A DNA stretch of 64,000 bases from Clostridia bacterium (GCA_017519405.1 JAFWSH010000036.1:62001-126000); one strand, 5' to 3'; counted from the first letter of the stretch, positions 33,429-43,271 are shown. Program-made: numbers and translations. The notes: a model not told the origin generated them from the letters alone.

Positions 33429-35071
33429 CAGTTTTTCCTGCCCGGTCCCCGGTAGAGAAGGCAGAGCATGGTCATGTCGTCGAACTGCTCCGCCTCCTGT
33501 ACAAAGGCGTCCACTGCCCGGCGGACGTTTTTCAGCGTCTCCTCCGGGCTCGCATCCGGGTTTTCGTTCAGCGCTGTCACCATCCGCTCCGTGCCGAACA
33601 GCTGCTGGTGCGCGTCTGTGGCCTCCGGGATGCCGTCCGAGTAGACAAACAGGCAGTCGCCGGGGTGCAGCTGCAGCACATACTCCCGGTAGCTGACGTC
33701 TTCCATGCCGCCGATGACAAAGCCGTGCCGGTCCTTGATCAGCGCATAGCGGCCGTCCTGCTTCAGCACCGGGTACTCGTGGCCGGCGTTGACCGCCGTC
33801 AGCTTGCCCGTGGAGATCTCCAGGATCCCCAGCCAGACGGTGACGAACATCTCCGCCACATTGTGCTCGCAGATCCGCTTGTTCACCAAGGCCAGTACAT
33901 CCGCCGGGCTGCTGCCGCCCTTGGCATACTCGCTGACCAGGATGTTGGTGACCATCATGAACAGGGCCGCCGGGATTCCCTTGCCGGAGACATCGCCGAT
34001 GGCCAGCCCCAGGTGGTCGTCGTCGATGAGGAAGTAGTTGTAGAAATCGCCGCCCACCTCCCGGGCCGGTGTCATGGTGGCCCAGATATCGAACTCCTGC
34101 CGGTCGGGGAAGGCCGGGAAGGCGCCGGGCAGCGATCCCTCCTGGATCTGCTGGGCCAGGGTGAGCTCGGTGACGATTCTCTCCTTCTCCGCCGTGATGC
34201 TGGTGAGGTTTTCGATGTAGCGGGTCATCTCCGACTCCATGGTGTCGATGGAGGCAGCCAGGCTGGTGATCTCCCGGTATCGGCTGATCTCCCCCAGGCC
34301 TTCCCCGCGGGTGCTCTCCCGGGCGAAGCGGGCAGCCTCCTCCGAGACCCGCCGGACAGGGTTCACCACCTGTTTTTTCAGGTAGAAGGCCGCCGAGAAG
34401 GCTGCCGCAATCGCCATCAGCGCCGTGGAGATGACGATGTTGATCAGGTAGGGCCGCCTGCCCTCGTCCAGCTCCCGGACAGGCCGTTCCACGCACAGCA
34501 GCGACTTCACCTCTCCCGCGCTGCTCTTCACCGGGACGATGGTGGTGACGTGGGGGTGCCGCCCGTCGGCGAGGTTGAGCCGGTAGACCGTCTCGGAGTC
34601 ACTCCTGCCCTCATACACCGCCCGGTATTTCTCCCGGTATTCCTCATTGGTGGTGTCCCGCCGGAAGCCCAGTTCCCATGGCACGTAGCTGGTGTTGTCC
34701 ACCGTGTTGTCCACGAGGTTGAAGATCGAGACAAAGCGGCCGTAGTCGGTGGTATCCACCCGGATGACATAGATCAGCGACAGGCCCATCTGCCGGCAGA
34801 AGAATTCCAGCTTGGCCCGGCTGTCCTCATACTCCGCCGTCTCCTCCCCCGCCAGATACGCCTCCAGGTGGTCGCCGTTGACCAGCGCCGCCGCCGTGTC
34901 CGCGATGTGAAAGGTGGAGGTGGCATACTCCCGCTTGAAGGCATTGGAGAAACTCATATACCCCAGGGTGCTGATCACCAGACCGAAAATGCACAGCAGC
35001 AGCACCACGGAAGTGATGGTGCTCACCGCCATGCTGGAACGCAGTCTCCGGAAGAGTTTCACATGCCTCAC
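33428..35071 (-). CDS. Membrane-bound SpoIIE/RsbU-type PP2C phosphatase with HAMP
   Basis: A 547-residue sensor phosphatase. A helix at about 18-40, an extracytoplasmic sensor region of about 155 residues, a second helix near 205-225 and a HAMP-like linker (VNPVRRVSEEAARFA) precede the SpoIIE-type PP2C domain. Metal-site motifs are REVGGDFYNYFLID, AIGDVSGKGIPAAL and YSDGIPEATD with EQFDDMTMLCL near the end. Such proteins dephosphorylate anti-anti-sigma factors in partner-switching networks; no such partner is in the window. The start is a GTG; a second GTG three codons on is equally plausible because neither has an ideal ribosome binding site. Confidence 0.88.
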   Translation of the reverse strand: MRHVKLFRRLRSSMAVSTITSVVLLLCIFGLVISTLGYMSFSNAFKREYATSTFHIADTAAALVNGDHLEAYLAGEETAEYEDSRAKLEFFCRQMGLSLIYVIRVDTTDYGRFVSIFNLVDNTVDNTSYVPWELGFRRDTTNEEYREKYRAVYEGRSDSETVYRLNLADGRHPHVTTIVPVKSSAGEVKSLLCVERPVRELDEGRRPYLINIVISTALMAIAAAFSAAFYLKKQVVNPVRRVSEEAARFARESTRGEGLGEISRYREITSLAASIDTMESEMTRYIENLTSITAEKERIVTELTLAQQIQEGSLPGAFPAFPDRQEFDIWATMTPAREVGGDFYNYFLIDDDHLGLAIGDVSGKGIPAALFMMVTNILVSEYAKGGSSPADVLALVNKRICEHNVAEMFVTVWLGILEISTGKLTAVNAGHEYPVLKQDGRYALIKDRHGFVIGGMEDVSYREYVLQLHPGDCLFVYSDGIPEATDAHQQLFGTERMVTALNENPDASPEETLKNVRRAVDAFVQEAEQFDDMTMLCLLYRGPGRKN

Positions 35072-35107
35072 GCTCCCTGTGCCGTGCCGTGGCCGCGGTG
35101 CCGGCGC

Positions 35108-35629
35108 TTACCCGTGGATCTCCACCTGGGGCAGCACCGCGTCAATGTCCACATAATAGCCGTACTTCCCGCCGTCCCGGTCCACATAGACCGGCACCTG
35201 CTTTCCCTCGATGAGGCCGGTGGGATTGAAGTTGAGATACCGGCTGCGCAGCACGTGCACCACGCCGGTATCCGGGTCCTGATAGCGGCACTCCACCACC
35301 CAGGGGTGGGTTCCGTTGTGGGTGCTGACATTGCTCACCGGGGACACACCCATCACGTCAGCCATCACCAGCGTCCCAATGTCCACCGCACGCTGGGCAG
35401 CCCTTCTGCGGCCCATGTCCGCCATGATCATTCCCAGGCCCATCAGCAGGAAGACCACGCCCATACCGCCGAAAATGCAGAGGAAAAGCAGCGGATCCTC
35501 CGGGTCCTTTCCGGCGCCGGCTTGCCACAGCACAACCCCCAGCACCGTGAAGATCAATCCGATGGGGGCAAAGACCATGCCCACAATACCCACGTCCCGC
35601 CAGCCTACCTTGACCGTTCTTTTTTCCAT
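35108..35629 (-). CDS. DUF3592-like membrane protein
   Basis: A 173-residue protein with two N-terminal membrane helices (IVGMVFAPIGLIFTVLGVVLW and LLFLCIFGGMGVVFLLMGLGMIM) and a C-terminal beta-rich part, ending in GKQVPVYVDRDGGKYGYYVDI. The layout and the final segment suggest the DUF3592 group, as for the gene at 16.8-17.3 kb, but the match is looser. Function unknown. It lies between a split-barrel protein (16 bases) and the phosphatase (36 bases), so the three are probably co-transcribed. GGAGG precedes the ATG. Confidence 0.65.
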   Translation of the reverse strand: MEKRTVKVGWRDVGIVGMVFAPIGLIFTVLGVVLWQAGAGKDPEDPLLFLCIFGGMGVVFLLMGLGMIMADMGRRRAAQRAVDIGTLVMADVMGVSPVSNVSTHNGTHPWVVECRYQDPDTGVVHVLRSRYLNFNPTGLIEGKQVPVYVDRDGGKYGYYVDIDAVLPQVEIHG

Positions 35630-35645
35630 TCCCGGTTCCTCCGTC

Positions 35646-36041
35646 TTACAGCAGGCTCTCGCCCTCGCCCATCACCGGAATGTCCAGCGCCGTGGCGTCC
35701 TCCAGGTGGAAGCACATCATCCGGTGGCCGGTCTGCTCATTGTAGACGTTCCGCAGGTGGGGCATCCCGTCCAGCATGGCCTCGGCATATTTGGGATCGG
35801 TCTCGAACACAGCCCTGCCGCTGTAGCGCAGCCAGTGGCCGTCGGGCTTGGAGGCCACAATCTCCACCCGGGGATTGGCCGTCATCTGCCGGTAGACCGC
35901 CTTGAAGTCCCCCACCCCGAAGATCACCTTGCCGTCCATCTCCATGTGGGCGCCCAGGGGCCGCAGCCTCGGCGTGTCCCCATCCACGGTGGCCAGGTAG
36001 AAAACACCGGCTGCGTTCAGGAATTCATTGACTTTGCTCAT
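35646..36041 (-). CDS. Pyridoxamine 5'-phosphate oxidase-family FMN-binding protein
   Basis: A 131-residue split-barrel flavoprotein. FYLATVDGDTPRLRPLG, the middle NPRVEIVASKPDGHWLRYSGRAVFE and the C-terminal HRMMCFHLEDATALDI are typical of the small PNPOx-like proteins in Clostridia. These bind FMN or related cofactors; the physiological reaction is unknown and true PNP oxidase activity is unlikely at this length. AGGAGG precedes the ATG. Confidence 0.82.
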   Translation of the reverse strand: MSKVNEFLNAAGVFYLATVDGDTPRLRPLGAHMEMDGKVIFGVGDFKAVYRQMTANPRVEIVASKPDGHWLRYSGRAVFETDPKYAEAMLDGMPHLRNVYNEQTGHRMMCFHLEDATALDIPVMGEGESLL

Positions 36042-36069
36042 TTCTTTTTCCTCCTGTATGTGATTTGAT

Positions 36070-36089
36070 CCGCATCCTGCGGGTTTTTT
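36070..36089 (+). terminator. Plus-strand terminator between two minus-strand genes
   Basis: CCGCA-TCC-TGCGG is followed by G and six T on the plus strand, in the gap between two minus-strand genes. It would stop only antisense transcription. The stem is short, so this may be fortuitous. Confidence 0.35.
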
Positions 36090-36095
36090 CTGATT

Positions 36096-37550
36096 TCAGA
36101 CCCGGATGCTGTGCCAGCCGCCGCTGCGGTAACGCTTCAGCATCAGGGTGGTCCGGACGGTCATGTCACAGAGGGTGGCGCTCCAGGCGCACAGCAGGGC
36201 GATCTCCTGCTGGTGCAGGAGCGTCCCGGCGATGTAGACGCCTGTGAAGGCCAGCACCGGCCGGATCACCGTCACCGTCAGCAGCATGATCCGTGCCGTG
36301 TAGCGCACGTCCCCCGCCCCCCGCAGCGCCCCGGAGGACACCACGGCCAGCATCTGCAGCGGCTGGATCAGCCCCAGCACCACCATCACGTGCTGGGCCA
36401 TCTCCCGCACGTTCTCCGAGTCGCCACCCCGGATGAACATGCTCACCAGGGGAGCACGCAGCAGAATGCACGCCGCCGCCAGCAGCAGGGAGATCACCAG
36501 GGAGAAGCGCTGGGCCACCGTGCCGTAGATATGGGCCAGGTCCCGGCGCTTGCTGCCCAGCATCTGCCCCACCAGGGAGGTGCCCGCCACCCCCAGGCCG
36601 TCGGCGCAGGAGAAGGACAGGTTCATGAACTGCAGGCAGATCTGATGGGCCGCAAAGGCGTCCGTGCCCAGGCTGGCCACGATCTTCGCGTAGGAGAAGA
36701 AGCCCACCCGCATGGCCAGCTGCTCCACCATGGCGGAGGAGGCCACCTTGTACAGCGCCTGCATGCTCTCCCTGTCGGGGATCCAGCTGTCCCGGAGGCT
36801 CAGGTGGAGGAAGCTGCTGCCCTTGGACCGCAGCATGGCCGCCAGGCTCAGGACGAAGCCCACCGCCAGCCCGATGGCCGTGGCGATGGCGGCGCCCCGC
36901 ACCCCCAGGCGGGGGAAGGGACCGATGCCGTTGATCAGCAGCCAGTTGAAGCAGATGTTCACCAGGTTGGAGGTGATGTTCACCACCATGGTGAGGCGGG
37001 TGTTGCCCACGCCCCGCTGGGCCGCGCACATGGCCATGGAGAGGGCCTGGAAGGGCATGGCGAAGGCCAGAATGGTGAAGTATTCGGTGGATTCCGCCAG
37101 GGTGCGGCCCTCCTCCGCGCCGGCGAAGCGCATCAGCGGCTCCGCCAGGGGGACCATCAGGGCCACCAGCAGGGCGGAGAACGCCACGCACAGCACCACC
37201 GCCGTGCGCACCGTGGCGTTGGCCGCTTCCCGCCGCTCCTCTCCACGCCGCCGGGCCACCACCGCCGTGATGCCCACATTCAGCGCGAAGAAGATGCACA
37301 GCATGATCATCCGGGGCTGGCCCACCAGGCCCACCGCCGCCACCGCGTCCGTACCCACGCCGCTGACCATCACGGTGTCCATCATGCTGATCAGGGAGAT
37401 CAGCACCATCTCGCACACCGACGGCACCGCCAGCTCGATGTACCGCCCATAGGTCTCCCGGCCGGAGGGAAGAGGCGCCAGGGGCTCCATGCCGTCCGGC
37501 AGCATGGCCCGGATATCAAAAAAACGTCTCACGGCTGCAAGCCAGTTCAT
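36096..37550 (-). CDS. MATE family efflux transporter
   Basis: A 484-residue protein with about 12 membrane helices in two repeats. The N-terminal helix ELAVPSVCEMVLISLISMMDTVMV, the loop GTDAVAAVGLVGQPRM, the repeat-2 segment GTDAFAAHQICLQFMNLSF and ALRGAGDVRYT are typical of MATE exporters of the NorM/DinF type. It exports organic compounds, often drugs, using Na+ or H+. The ATG for MNWLAAVRRFF has GGAGG upstream; a longer reading crosses the promoter. Substrate unknown. Confidence 0.9.
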   Translation of the reverse strand: MNWLAAVRRFFDIRAMLPDGMEPLAPLPSGRETYGRYIELAVPSVCEMVLISLISMMDTVMVSGVGTDAVAAVGLVGQPRMIMLCIFFALNVGITAVVARRRGEERREAANATVRTAVVLCVAFSALLVALMVPLAEPLMRFAGAEEGRTLAESTEYFTILAFAMPFQALSMAMCAAQRGVGNTRLTMVVNITSNLVNICFNWLLINGIGPFPRLGVRGAAIATAIGLAVGFVLSLAAMLRSKGSSFLHLSLRDSWIPDRESMQALYKVASSAMVEQLAMRVGFFSYAKIVASLGTDAFAAHQICLQFMNLSFSCADGLGVAGTSLVGQMLGSKRRDLAHIYGTVAQRFSLVISLLLAAACILLRAPLVSMFIRGGDSENVREMAQHVMVVLGLIQPLQMLAVVSSGALRGAGDVRYTARIMLLTVTVIRPVLAFTGVYIAGTLLHQQEIALLCAWSATLCDMTVRTTLMLKRYRSGGWHSIRV

Positions 37551-37604
37551 GAAAACCTCCGCTGTGCCGGGGAAGCCCCGCAGAAAGCAACTGGATACAA
37601 TCCC

Positions 37605-37633
37605 ATTGTACACTTTTTTTGCATCCCGCGCAA
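37605..37633 (-). promoter_or_regulatory. Promoter of the MATE gene
   Basis: On the minus strand TTGCGC (37628-37633) and TACAAT (37605-37610) with a 17-base spacer. The remaining region up to 37788 holds no clear plus-strand promoter, only an AT-rich stretch before the peptidase gene. Confidence 0.65.
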
Positions 37634-37788
37634 GCCCTGACGGCAGGGCCGGTCGGGATGGGCAGGCGGAAGAAAACTTGCCCCCTCCGTCCCTCCATTG
37701 CAGGAAATGCAGGATCAATGTCGTAGTATTTCATTTATGTGCGTTGATTTTGTAGACGGCGCAACACAAGACAGAGGAGGAAAGAACC

Positions 37789-40700
37789 ATGAGGAAACTT
37801 CTGCTCCTGGCGCTGGCCCTGATGATGGTGCTGGCCCTGGGCACAGCCTCGGCTGAGCCGGCGGCACTGCCGGCGGTCGGGGATACCGTGGAGGGATTCG
37901 TGGTGCAGGAAATCCGCGAATTCCCGCTGATCGATGCGCAGATCGTGCTCTTTGAGCATGCCAAGACCGGCGCAAAGCTGATGTACATCGCCAACGATGA
38001 CACCAACCGGGTCTTCAACCTGTCCTTCAGGACCGTCGCCATCAACGACACGGGCCTGCCCCATGTGTTTGAGCACGCGACCCTTGGCGGCTCCAAGAAG
38101 TACCCCTCCAAGGCCCTGTTCTTCAACGCCAGCATGCAGACCTACAACACCTACATGAACGCCTCCACCGGCACGGTGTACACCACCTACCCGGTGGCCA
38201 GCCTGTCCGAGGCGCAGCTGCTGAAGCTGGCGGACTTCTACACCGACTCCTGCTTCAACCCCATGATCATGTGGGACGAGAGCATCTTCCGGGAGGAAGC
38301 TTGGCGTTATCGTCTGATGAGCGAGGACGCGCCCCTGACCATCGAGGGCACGGTGTACTCCGAGATGTTGGGCGCCATGAACCTGAACCGGAAGGCCTAC
38401 TTCAACGCCCTGCACGACGCCTTCCCCGGCTCCACCATCAGCAACGAGTCCGGCGGCAACCCGGACACCATCCCCAACATGACCTGGGATGACGTGAAGA
38501 ACTATCACGATCTGTACTATCATCCCTCCAACTGCATCGCCTTCCTCTACGGCGAGTTCGAGGACTATGCCGCCTTCCTGCGCCTGCTGGACGGCGCCTT
38601 CTCCGCCTACGAAGCCAAGGAATTCGACTTCACCGACGCCGGCTACACGCCCCTCACCGCGCCGGTGACCAACAGCTACGCCTTCCCGGTGGAGGCCGGC
38701 TCCCCCACGGAGCATGTCTCCTCCATCTTCTACTTCTTCGTCGTCCCCGGCGCCACCGAGGAGCAGGAGCTGGTGCTCAACACCATGTCCGACCTGTTCA
38801 TCTCCTCCTCCTCCGGCCTGAGCCAGAAGGTCAAGACTGCCCTGCCCCACGGCGAGTTCAGCTGCTATGTGGAGACCGACGGCCCCGACTTCGCCCTGGT
38901 CTTCAACCTGGACAACGCCAACCCCGAGGACGCGGATGTCTTCAAGGCCGTGGTGGATGAGGCTGTCGCCGACGTGGCGGCCAACGGCTTCCCCCAGGAC
39001 CTGGTGGACACCACCGCCGCCAGCCTGGCCATCGACGCCAAGCTGATCCGCGAGGCCTCCGCTGTGGGCGTGGAGAGCATCATCCCCAGCTTCCTGGGCT
39101 ACTACATCAACACCGGCAGTCCCTGGAGCTACATGGCCTATGTGGACGCCCTGAACAACCTGGACGCCTGGAACCAGGAGGGCCGCTATGCCAAGGCCGC
39201 CGCTGAGCTCCTGGTGGGCAGCCAGACCACCTCCCTCACCGTCACCTATCCCCAGCCCGGCGCGAAGGAGGAGAAGGAAGCGGCCCTGGCGGCGCATCTG
39301 GAGGAAGTCAAGGCTGCCATGACCCCTGAGGAGATCGCCGACCTGGTGGCCGCCTCCAACGCCCAGGAGGAGACGGAGGACACCACCGAGCTGATCGCCA
39401 GCCTGCAGGCCGTCACCGTGGAGAGCCTGCCGGAGGAGGTCAAGGAGTACGCGATCCAGGACACCACCGACGAGAAGGGCATCCGCCACATCACCGCCAC
39501 GGCGGGCGTCAGCGGCATCGGCCAGGCCGACATCCTGCTGGACGCCTCCCATCTGGCGGTGGAGGACCTCCACTATGCCCGCCTGCTGGTGGGCTCCATC
39601 CCCTACATCCACACCTCCGCCCACACCCGGGAGGAGCTGGCCAGCCTCTCCGACCGCTACCTCTACAACCGCAACATCCGCCTGTCCTTCTTCAGCGAGG
39701 GCGAGGACGACTTCCACCTCTACATGCGTCTGGGCTGGATCGCCCAGGATGAGGACCTGGCGAAGGGCTACGACCTGATGTACGAGCTGATCTTCGACAT
39801 GGACCTGGACGACGCCGAGAGCATGCTGGCGGCGGTGAAGGCCATGAAGGCCTCCGTGCGCAACAGCATCAACAACGAGCCCTACTATGTGCAGCTCTAC
39901 CGCGCCTCCGGGCGTTCCGACAACCTGACCCGGGTCTTCTGCTACACCAACTATGTGGAGTTCTACGACTTCCTGGCGAAGGCGGAGGAGCAGCTCACCA
40001 ACGATCCCGCCGCCTTCATGGCGGAGATGAAGCGGGTCCGCGACCAGATGAAGAACGCCTACGGCGCCGTCACCCTCTATGCCGGCAGCGCCGAGAGCGC
40101 CCAGGTGAACCTGCCCCTGGCAAACGCCTTCCTAGACAAGCTGCCCAGCGAAGCCCACGAGCGCGCCAGCTATGACAGCGTGCCTGCCGCCGCTGCCCGG
40201 GAGGGCATGGTGATCGACGGCTCTGTGCAGTTCAACTTCACCTCCGCCGACCTGAAGACCCTGGGCGTTGAGGCCACCGGTGACTGGGACGCCATGACCG
40301 CCCTGGTGCTGGACAAGTACCTCTATCCCAAGCTGCGGGATCAGTACGGCTCCTACGGCGTCATGCACGGCCTGAGCGAGGACTTCGGCCTGTACATCAT
40401 CACCTACCGCGACCCCAACGTCAAGGAGAGCTTCCAGGTCATCGACCAGATCGCCGACTTTGTGGCCGCCCTGGAGGTTGATCAGGACACCCTGAACAAC
40501 TACATCCTCTCCGCCTACGCCTACTACGCCACCGCCCCGGGCGAGCTCTCCGGCGCCGTCAGCGCGGAGGTCACCTACCTGGAGGGCCGGGAGCAGACCG
40601 AGAACCTGCAGAAGATGCAGCAGCTCAAGACCCTGACCCCCGAGAAGGTGAAGGCCTACGCGCCTGTCTACGCCACTCTGGTCGCCCAGGGCGTGCGCTC

Positions 40701-41187
40701 CACCTCCGGCGGCGCAGGCGTGCTGGGGAAGAACGCCGATCTCTACGACGTGATCCTGAACCCCTTCGGCGTGGTGGACAGCAGCGAGGTGACGCTGGAC
40801 GTGGCCGAGGACGATCCCCGCTACGAGGCGGTGCGCTTCGCCTTCGACGAGAGCCTGATGACGGCCCCCGAAGGCGCCTTCCGTGTGGACGATATCGCCA
40901 CCAAGGGCGAGCTGGCCTGCGCCATCTTCCCCTTCGCCTTCGGCCAGACCACGGACGATGCGGCCTTTGCCACGGAGAACCTGACGCCCTACGGCCTGAC
41001 GGTCCCCGGCGATCCGGGTGAGCCCCTCACCGTGGCCGACGCCCAGGCGGTGCTGACCACCCTCACCGGCTTCTTCCAGATCCCGCTGGACATGCAGTTC
41101 CCGGAGGACGGCGAGCTGACCCGCGGCGGTCTGGCCCAGATTCTCTTCGACTACAACAACTATCTGGAGGCGACCCTCGGCGAGTGA
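37789..41187 (+). CDS. Secreted M16C metallopeptidase with SLH-like C-terminus
   Basis: An 1132-residue peptidase related to the presequence-protease (M16C) branch of the insulinase family. A signal peptide is clear: MRKLLLLALALMMVLALGTASA with likely cleavage after ASA. The inverted zinc motif HVFEH (His92, Glu95, His96) is in the first domain, with the distal glutamate expected in TVYSEM near residue 190. Four M16 half-domains fill most of the length. From about residue 1020 the sequence (FAFDESLMTAPEGAFRVDDIATKGELACAIF and a second similar unit) resembles S-layer homology repeats, which could anchor it to the wall. The ATG is preceded by GAGGAGG. Confidence 0.85.
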   Translation: MRKLLLLALALMMVLALGTASAEPAALPAVGDTVEGFVVQEIREFPLIDAQIVLFEHAKTGAKLMYIANDDTNRVFNLSFRTVAINDTGLPHVFEHATLGGSKKYPSKALFFNASMQTYNTYMNASTGTVYTTYPVASLSEAQLLKLADFYTDSCFNPMIMWDESIFREEAWRYRLMSEDAPLTIEGTVYSEMLGAMNLNRKAYFNALHDAFPGSTISNESGGNPDTIPNMTWDDVKNYHDLYYHPSNCIAFLYGEFEDYAAFLRLLDGAFSAYEAKEFDFTDAGYTPLTAPVTNSYAFPVEAGSPTEHVSSIFYFFVVPGATEEQELVLNTMSDLFISSSSGLSQKVKTALPHGEFSCYVETDGPDFALVFNLDNANPEDADVFKAVVDEAVADVAANGFPQDLVDTTAASLAIDAKLIREASAVGVESIIPSFLGYYINTGSPWSYMAYVDALNNLDAWNQEGRYAKAAAELLVGSQTTSLTVTYPQPGAKEEKEAALAAHLEEVKAAMTPEEIADLVAASNAQEETEDTTELIASLQAVTVESLPEEVKEYAIQDTTDEKGIRHITATAGVSGIGQADILLDASHLAVEDLHYARLLVGSIPYIHTSAHTREELASLSDRYLYNRNIRLSFFSEGEDDFHLYMRLGWIAQDEDLAKGYDLMYELIFDMDLDDAESMLAAVKAMKASVRNSINNEPYYVQLYRASGRSDNLTRVFCYTNYVEFYDFLAKAEEQLTNDPAAFMAEMKRVRDQMKNAYGAVTLYAGSAESAQVNLPLANAFLDKLPSEAHERASYDSVPAAAAREGMVIDGSVQFNFTSADLKTLGVEATGDWDAMTALVLDKYLYPKLRDQYGSYGVMHGLSEDFGLYIITYRDPNVKESFQVIDQIADFVAALEVDQDTLNNYILSAYAYYATAPGELSGAVSAEVTYLEGREQTENLQKMQQLKTLTPEKVKAYAPVYATLVAQGVRSTSGGAGVLGKNADLYDVILNPFGVVDSSEVTLDVAEDDPRYEAVRFAFDESLMTAPEGAFRVDDIATKGELACAIFPFAFGQTTDDAAFATENLTPYGLTVPGDPGEPLTVADAQAVLTTLTGFFQIPLDMQFPEDGELTRGGLAQILFDYNNYLEATLGE

Positions 41188-41210
41188 GCAGGGTCTCCGG
41201 ACACCCGGCG

Positions 41211-41239
41211 GCGGCGCAGCTTCGGCTGCGCCGCTTTTT
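41211..41239 (+). terminator. Intrinsic terminator of the M16C gene
   Basis: GCGGCGCAGC and GCTGCGCCGC form a perfect 10-base-pair stem closed by a TTCG tetraloop, followed by five T. Confidence 0.92.
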
Positions 41240-41298
41240 CCGTGGAGAAAAGGAAAAGACGGCACCGCTGCGCCGTCTTCTCCTCTTTGACTGTTCCT

Positions 41299-42300
41299 TT
41301 ACCGATGCTTTTCCGGACCGGCGCGGAGGCCTTCATACCAGCACACCGCCCGCTCCGTCCAGCCCGCCATGCACATGCCCGTGCCGTCGGCAAAGCCGTG
41401 GCCGCCCTCGGGGCCGATCTCCAGCCGGCAGGGAATCCCATGGGCTTCCAGTGCCCGGGCCAGCCGGCGGGAATGCTCCGGGGGCACCAGGGTGTCCCCC
41501 GCTGCCAGGAACAGGGCGCAGGGCGGGAAGTCCGCCGCATGGTCCGGAATCTCACAGGCGGATTCCGCCGCCTCCCGGATGCTGCAGCCGAACAGTGCCT
41601 CGTCGTCCTCCGGGTCGAAGCCCTCGTCCTGCATGCAGAGCTTCCAGCTGGTCAGTGGGTACACCGGGAAGACCGCCTGAGGCTTTGTCAGGCCCCGGGC
41701 TTTCCAGCCCTTCTCCGGCACGTTCCAAAGACACACCAGGTAGCCCCCGGCGGAGAAACCGCAGGGGATGTAACGGTCCGCGCAGACGCCAAACTGCGCC
41801 TCGTGGGTCCGGATGAACCGCAGCGCCGCCGCGAAGTCCTCCATCTCCATCTCCAGCCGGGGTCTTCCGGTCACCCGGTAGGTGAGGATGAACACATGAT
41901 ACCCCAGCCGGTTAAACTGCGCCGCCACCGGCCAGCCCTCGGTGAGGTTCCACACATTGACGAAGCCGCCGCCGGGCACCAGCAGGATGAAGGGCCGCTC
42001 GCCCGCCTCCGGGGCGTCCGCCGGGAACCACACCACGTTCACCCCGGCTTTTCCCTCATCGGCTGCACCCTGATCTTCCGGATAAACAGGGTAGTACCAC
42101 GCGCCGGTCTCCGCCGCGGAAAACAGCCGCTCAAACCCCGCGGTCAGGTCCCCGCCGAAGTGTTCCTCCCGCAATTGCGCCAAGGTCTTGTGCCACAGGG
42201 CGTCCCCCGACAGGTCCCAGCCCTTGATGGCATCCGCCGCGATGGGCTGAATCCGGGGGTCCCCCAGCAGCTGCCCCAGGGTCACCGTCCCAGGGATCAT
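41299..42300 (-). CDS. Alpha/beta hydrolase, BD-FAE/acetyl-xylan-esterase-like
   Basis: A 333-residue serine hydrolase of the hormone-sensitive-lipase or BD-FAE type. LLVPGGGFVNVW supplies the oxyanion hole, GFSAGGYLVCL the nucleophile serine, LAAGDTLVPPEHSR the acid and PEGGHGFADG the histidine. No signal peptide is visible. Its start overlaps the stop codon of the ROK gene (ATGA), so it is the third gene of a D-LDH/ROK/hydrolase operon. A role in trimming acyl groups from sugars is likely from context, not shown. Confidence 0.85.
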   Translation of the reverse strand: MIPGTVTLGQLLGDPRIQPIAADAIKGWDLSGDALWHKTLAQLREEHFGGDLTAGFERLFSAAETGAWYYPVYPEDQGAADEGKAGVNVVWFPADAPEAGERPFILLVPGGGFVNVWNLTEGWPVAAQFNRLGYHVFILTYRVTGRPRLEMEMEDFAAALRFIRTHEAQFGVCADRYIPCGFSAGGYLVCLWNVPEKGWKARGLTKPQAVFPVYPLTSWKLCMQDEGFDPEDDEALFGCSIREAAESACEIPDHAADFPPCALFLAAGDTLVPPEHSRRLARALEAHGIPCRLEIGPEGGHGFADGTGMCMAGWTERAVCWYEGLRAGPEKHR

Positions 42301-43271
42301 TTGCCCTTGCCCTTCCCCTGCCCGATGGCCGCCAGGGCGCCGTAGAGCACGGAGTCATCCCCCAGGGCGGCACACTTCAGCTCCACGCTGGGCCGGATGG
42401 AGGGCATGCAATAGCGGTCCACCTCGGCGGCAATCTTCTTCAGGAACAGGTCCCCCACCGCCTCGATGACGCCGCCGCCGTAGATCACCACGTCAGGGCT
42501 GATGGTGTTGATCATGTTGCCGGTGGCCACCGCCAGCCAGTGGCAGGCCCGGTCCACCGCCTCCATGGCCACGGTATCCCCGGCCGCCAGGGCCTTCTTC
42601 AGCAGACTGCTCTTGAAGACGCCGCCCTGGACGCCCTCCGCCATGGTGCTGGCCCGGCCCCGGCCCGCCTGCTGGCGGATGTAGGCGCTCATGCCCTGCT
42701 TGCTGGAGAAGGCCTCCAGGCAGCCCCGCTGGCCGCAGTTGCACAGCGGGCCCTCGGGATCCAGCACCATGTGGCCATACTCTCCCGCCTTGAAGAGGTT
42801 GCCGGTGAAGAGCTCGCCGTTGAGGATCAGGCCGCCGCCCATGCCCGTGCCCACAAAGAAGCCCACCACGTTGCGGTAGCCCTTGGCCGCGCCGAAGCAG
42901 TACTCGCCGTAGACGCCCATGTTCACGTCGTTGCCGATGAAGAAGGGCACGCCAAACCGCTTCTCAATGGGGGTGCGGATGTCGTAGTCCCGCCAGGGCA
43001 GGTTAGGGGAGAAGAGCACCACGCCCTCCTTCTGGTCGATGACCCCCGGCGCGCCGGCGGAGATGGCGTGGATCTGATCCTTCTTGATGCCGAAGCCCTT
43101 GATCATCTCGTCCACCACGCTGATGATCACCTGCTCCACGTTATCCGTCTTGTCGCCCCCCGCCTTGGTCTTCTTCTTGAGGCGGTAGACCGACTGCTGT
43201 TTCTCGTCGAAGATCGCCCCCAGGATCTTGGTGCCGCCGATGTCCAGACAAAGGTTGTACTGCTGTGCCAT
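42297..43271 (-). CDS. ROK family sugar kinase or regulator-like protein
   Basis: A 324-residue ROK protein without a DNA-binding helix-turn-helix, so probably a kinase. DIGGTKILGAIFD binds the phosphate, GNDVNMGVYGEY holds the catalytic Asp, VGTGMGGGLILNG follows, and CNCGQRGCLEAF with the preceding GEYGHM forms the structural zinc site. ROK kinases act on glucose, N-acetylhexosamines or fructose; the substrate is not clear. It lies 34 bases after D-LDH and overlaps the hydrolase by 4 bases. Confidence 0.87.
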   Translation of the reverse strand: MAQQYNLCLDIGGTKILGAIFDEKQQSVYRLKKKTKAGGDKTDNVEQVIISVVDEMIKGFGIKKDQIHAISAGAPGVIDQKEGVVLFSPNLPWRDYDIRTPIEKRFGVPFFIGNDVNMGVYGEYCFGAAKGYRNVVGFFVGTGMGGGLILNGELFTGNLFKAGEYGHMVLDPEGPLCNCGQRGCLEAFSSKQGMSAYIRQQAGRGRASTMAEGVQGGVFKSSLLKKALAAGDTVAMEAVDRACHWLAVATGNMINTISPDVVIYGGGVIEAVGDLFLKKIAAEVDRYCMPSIRPSVELKCAALGDDSVLYGALAAIGQGKGKGK

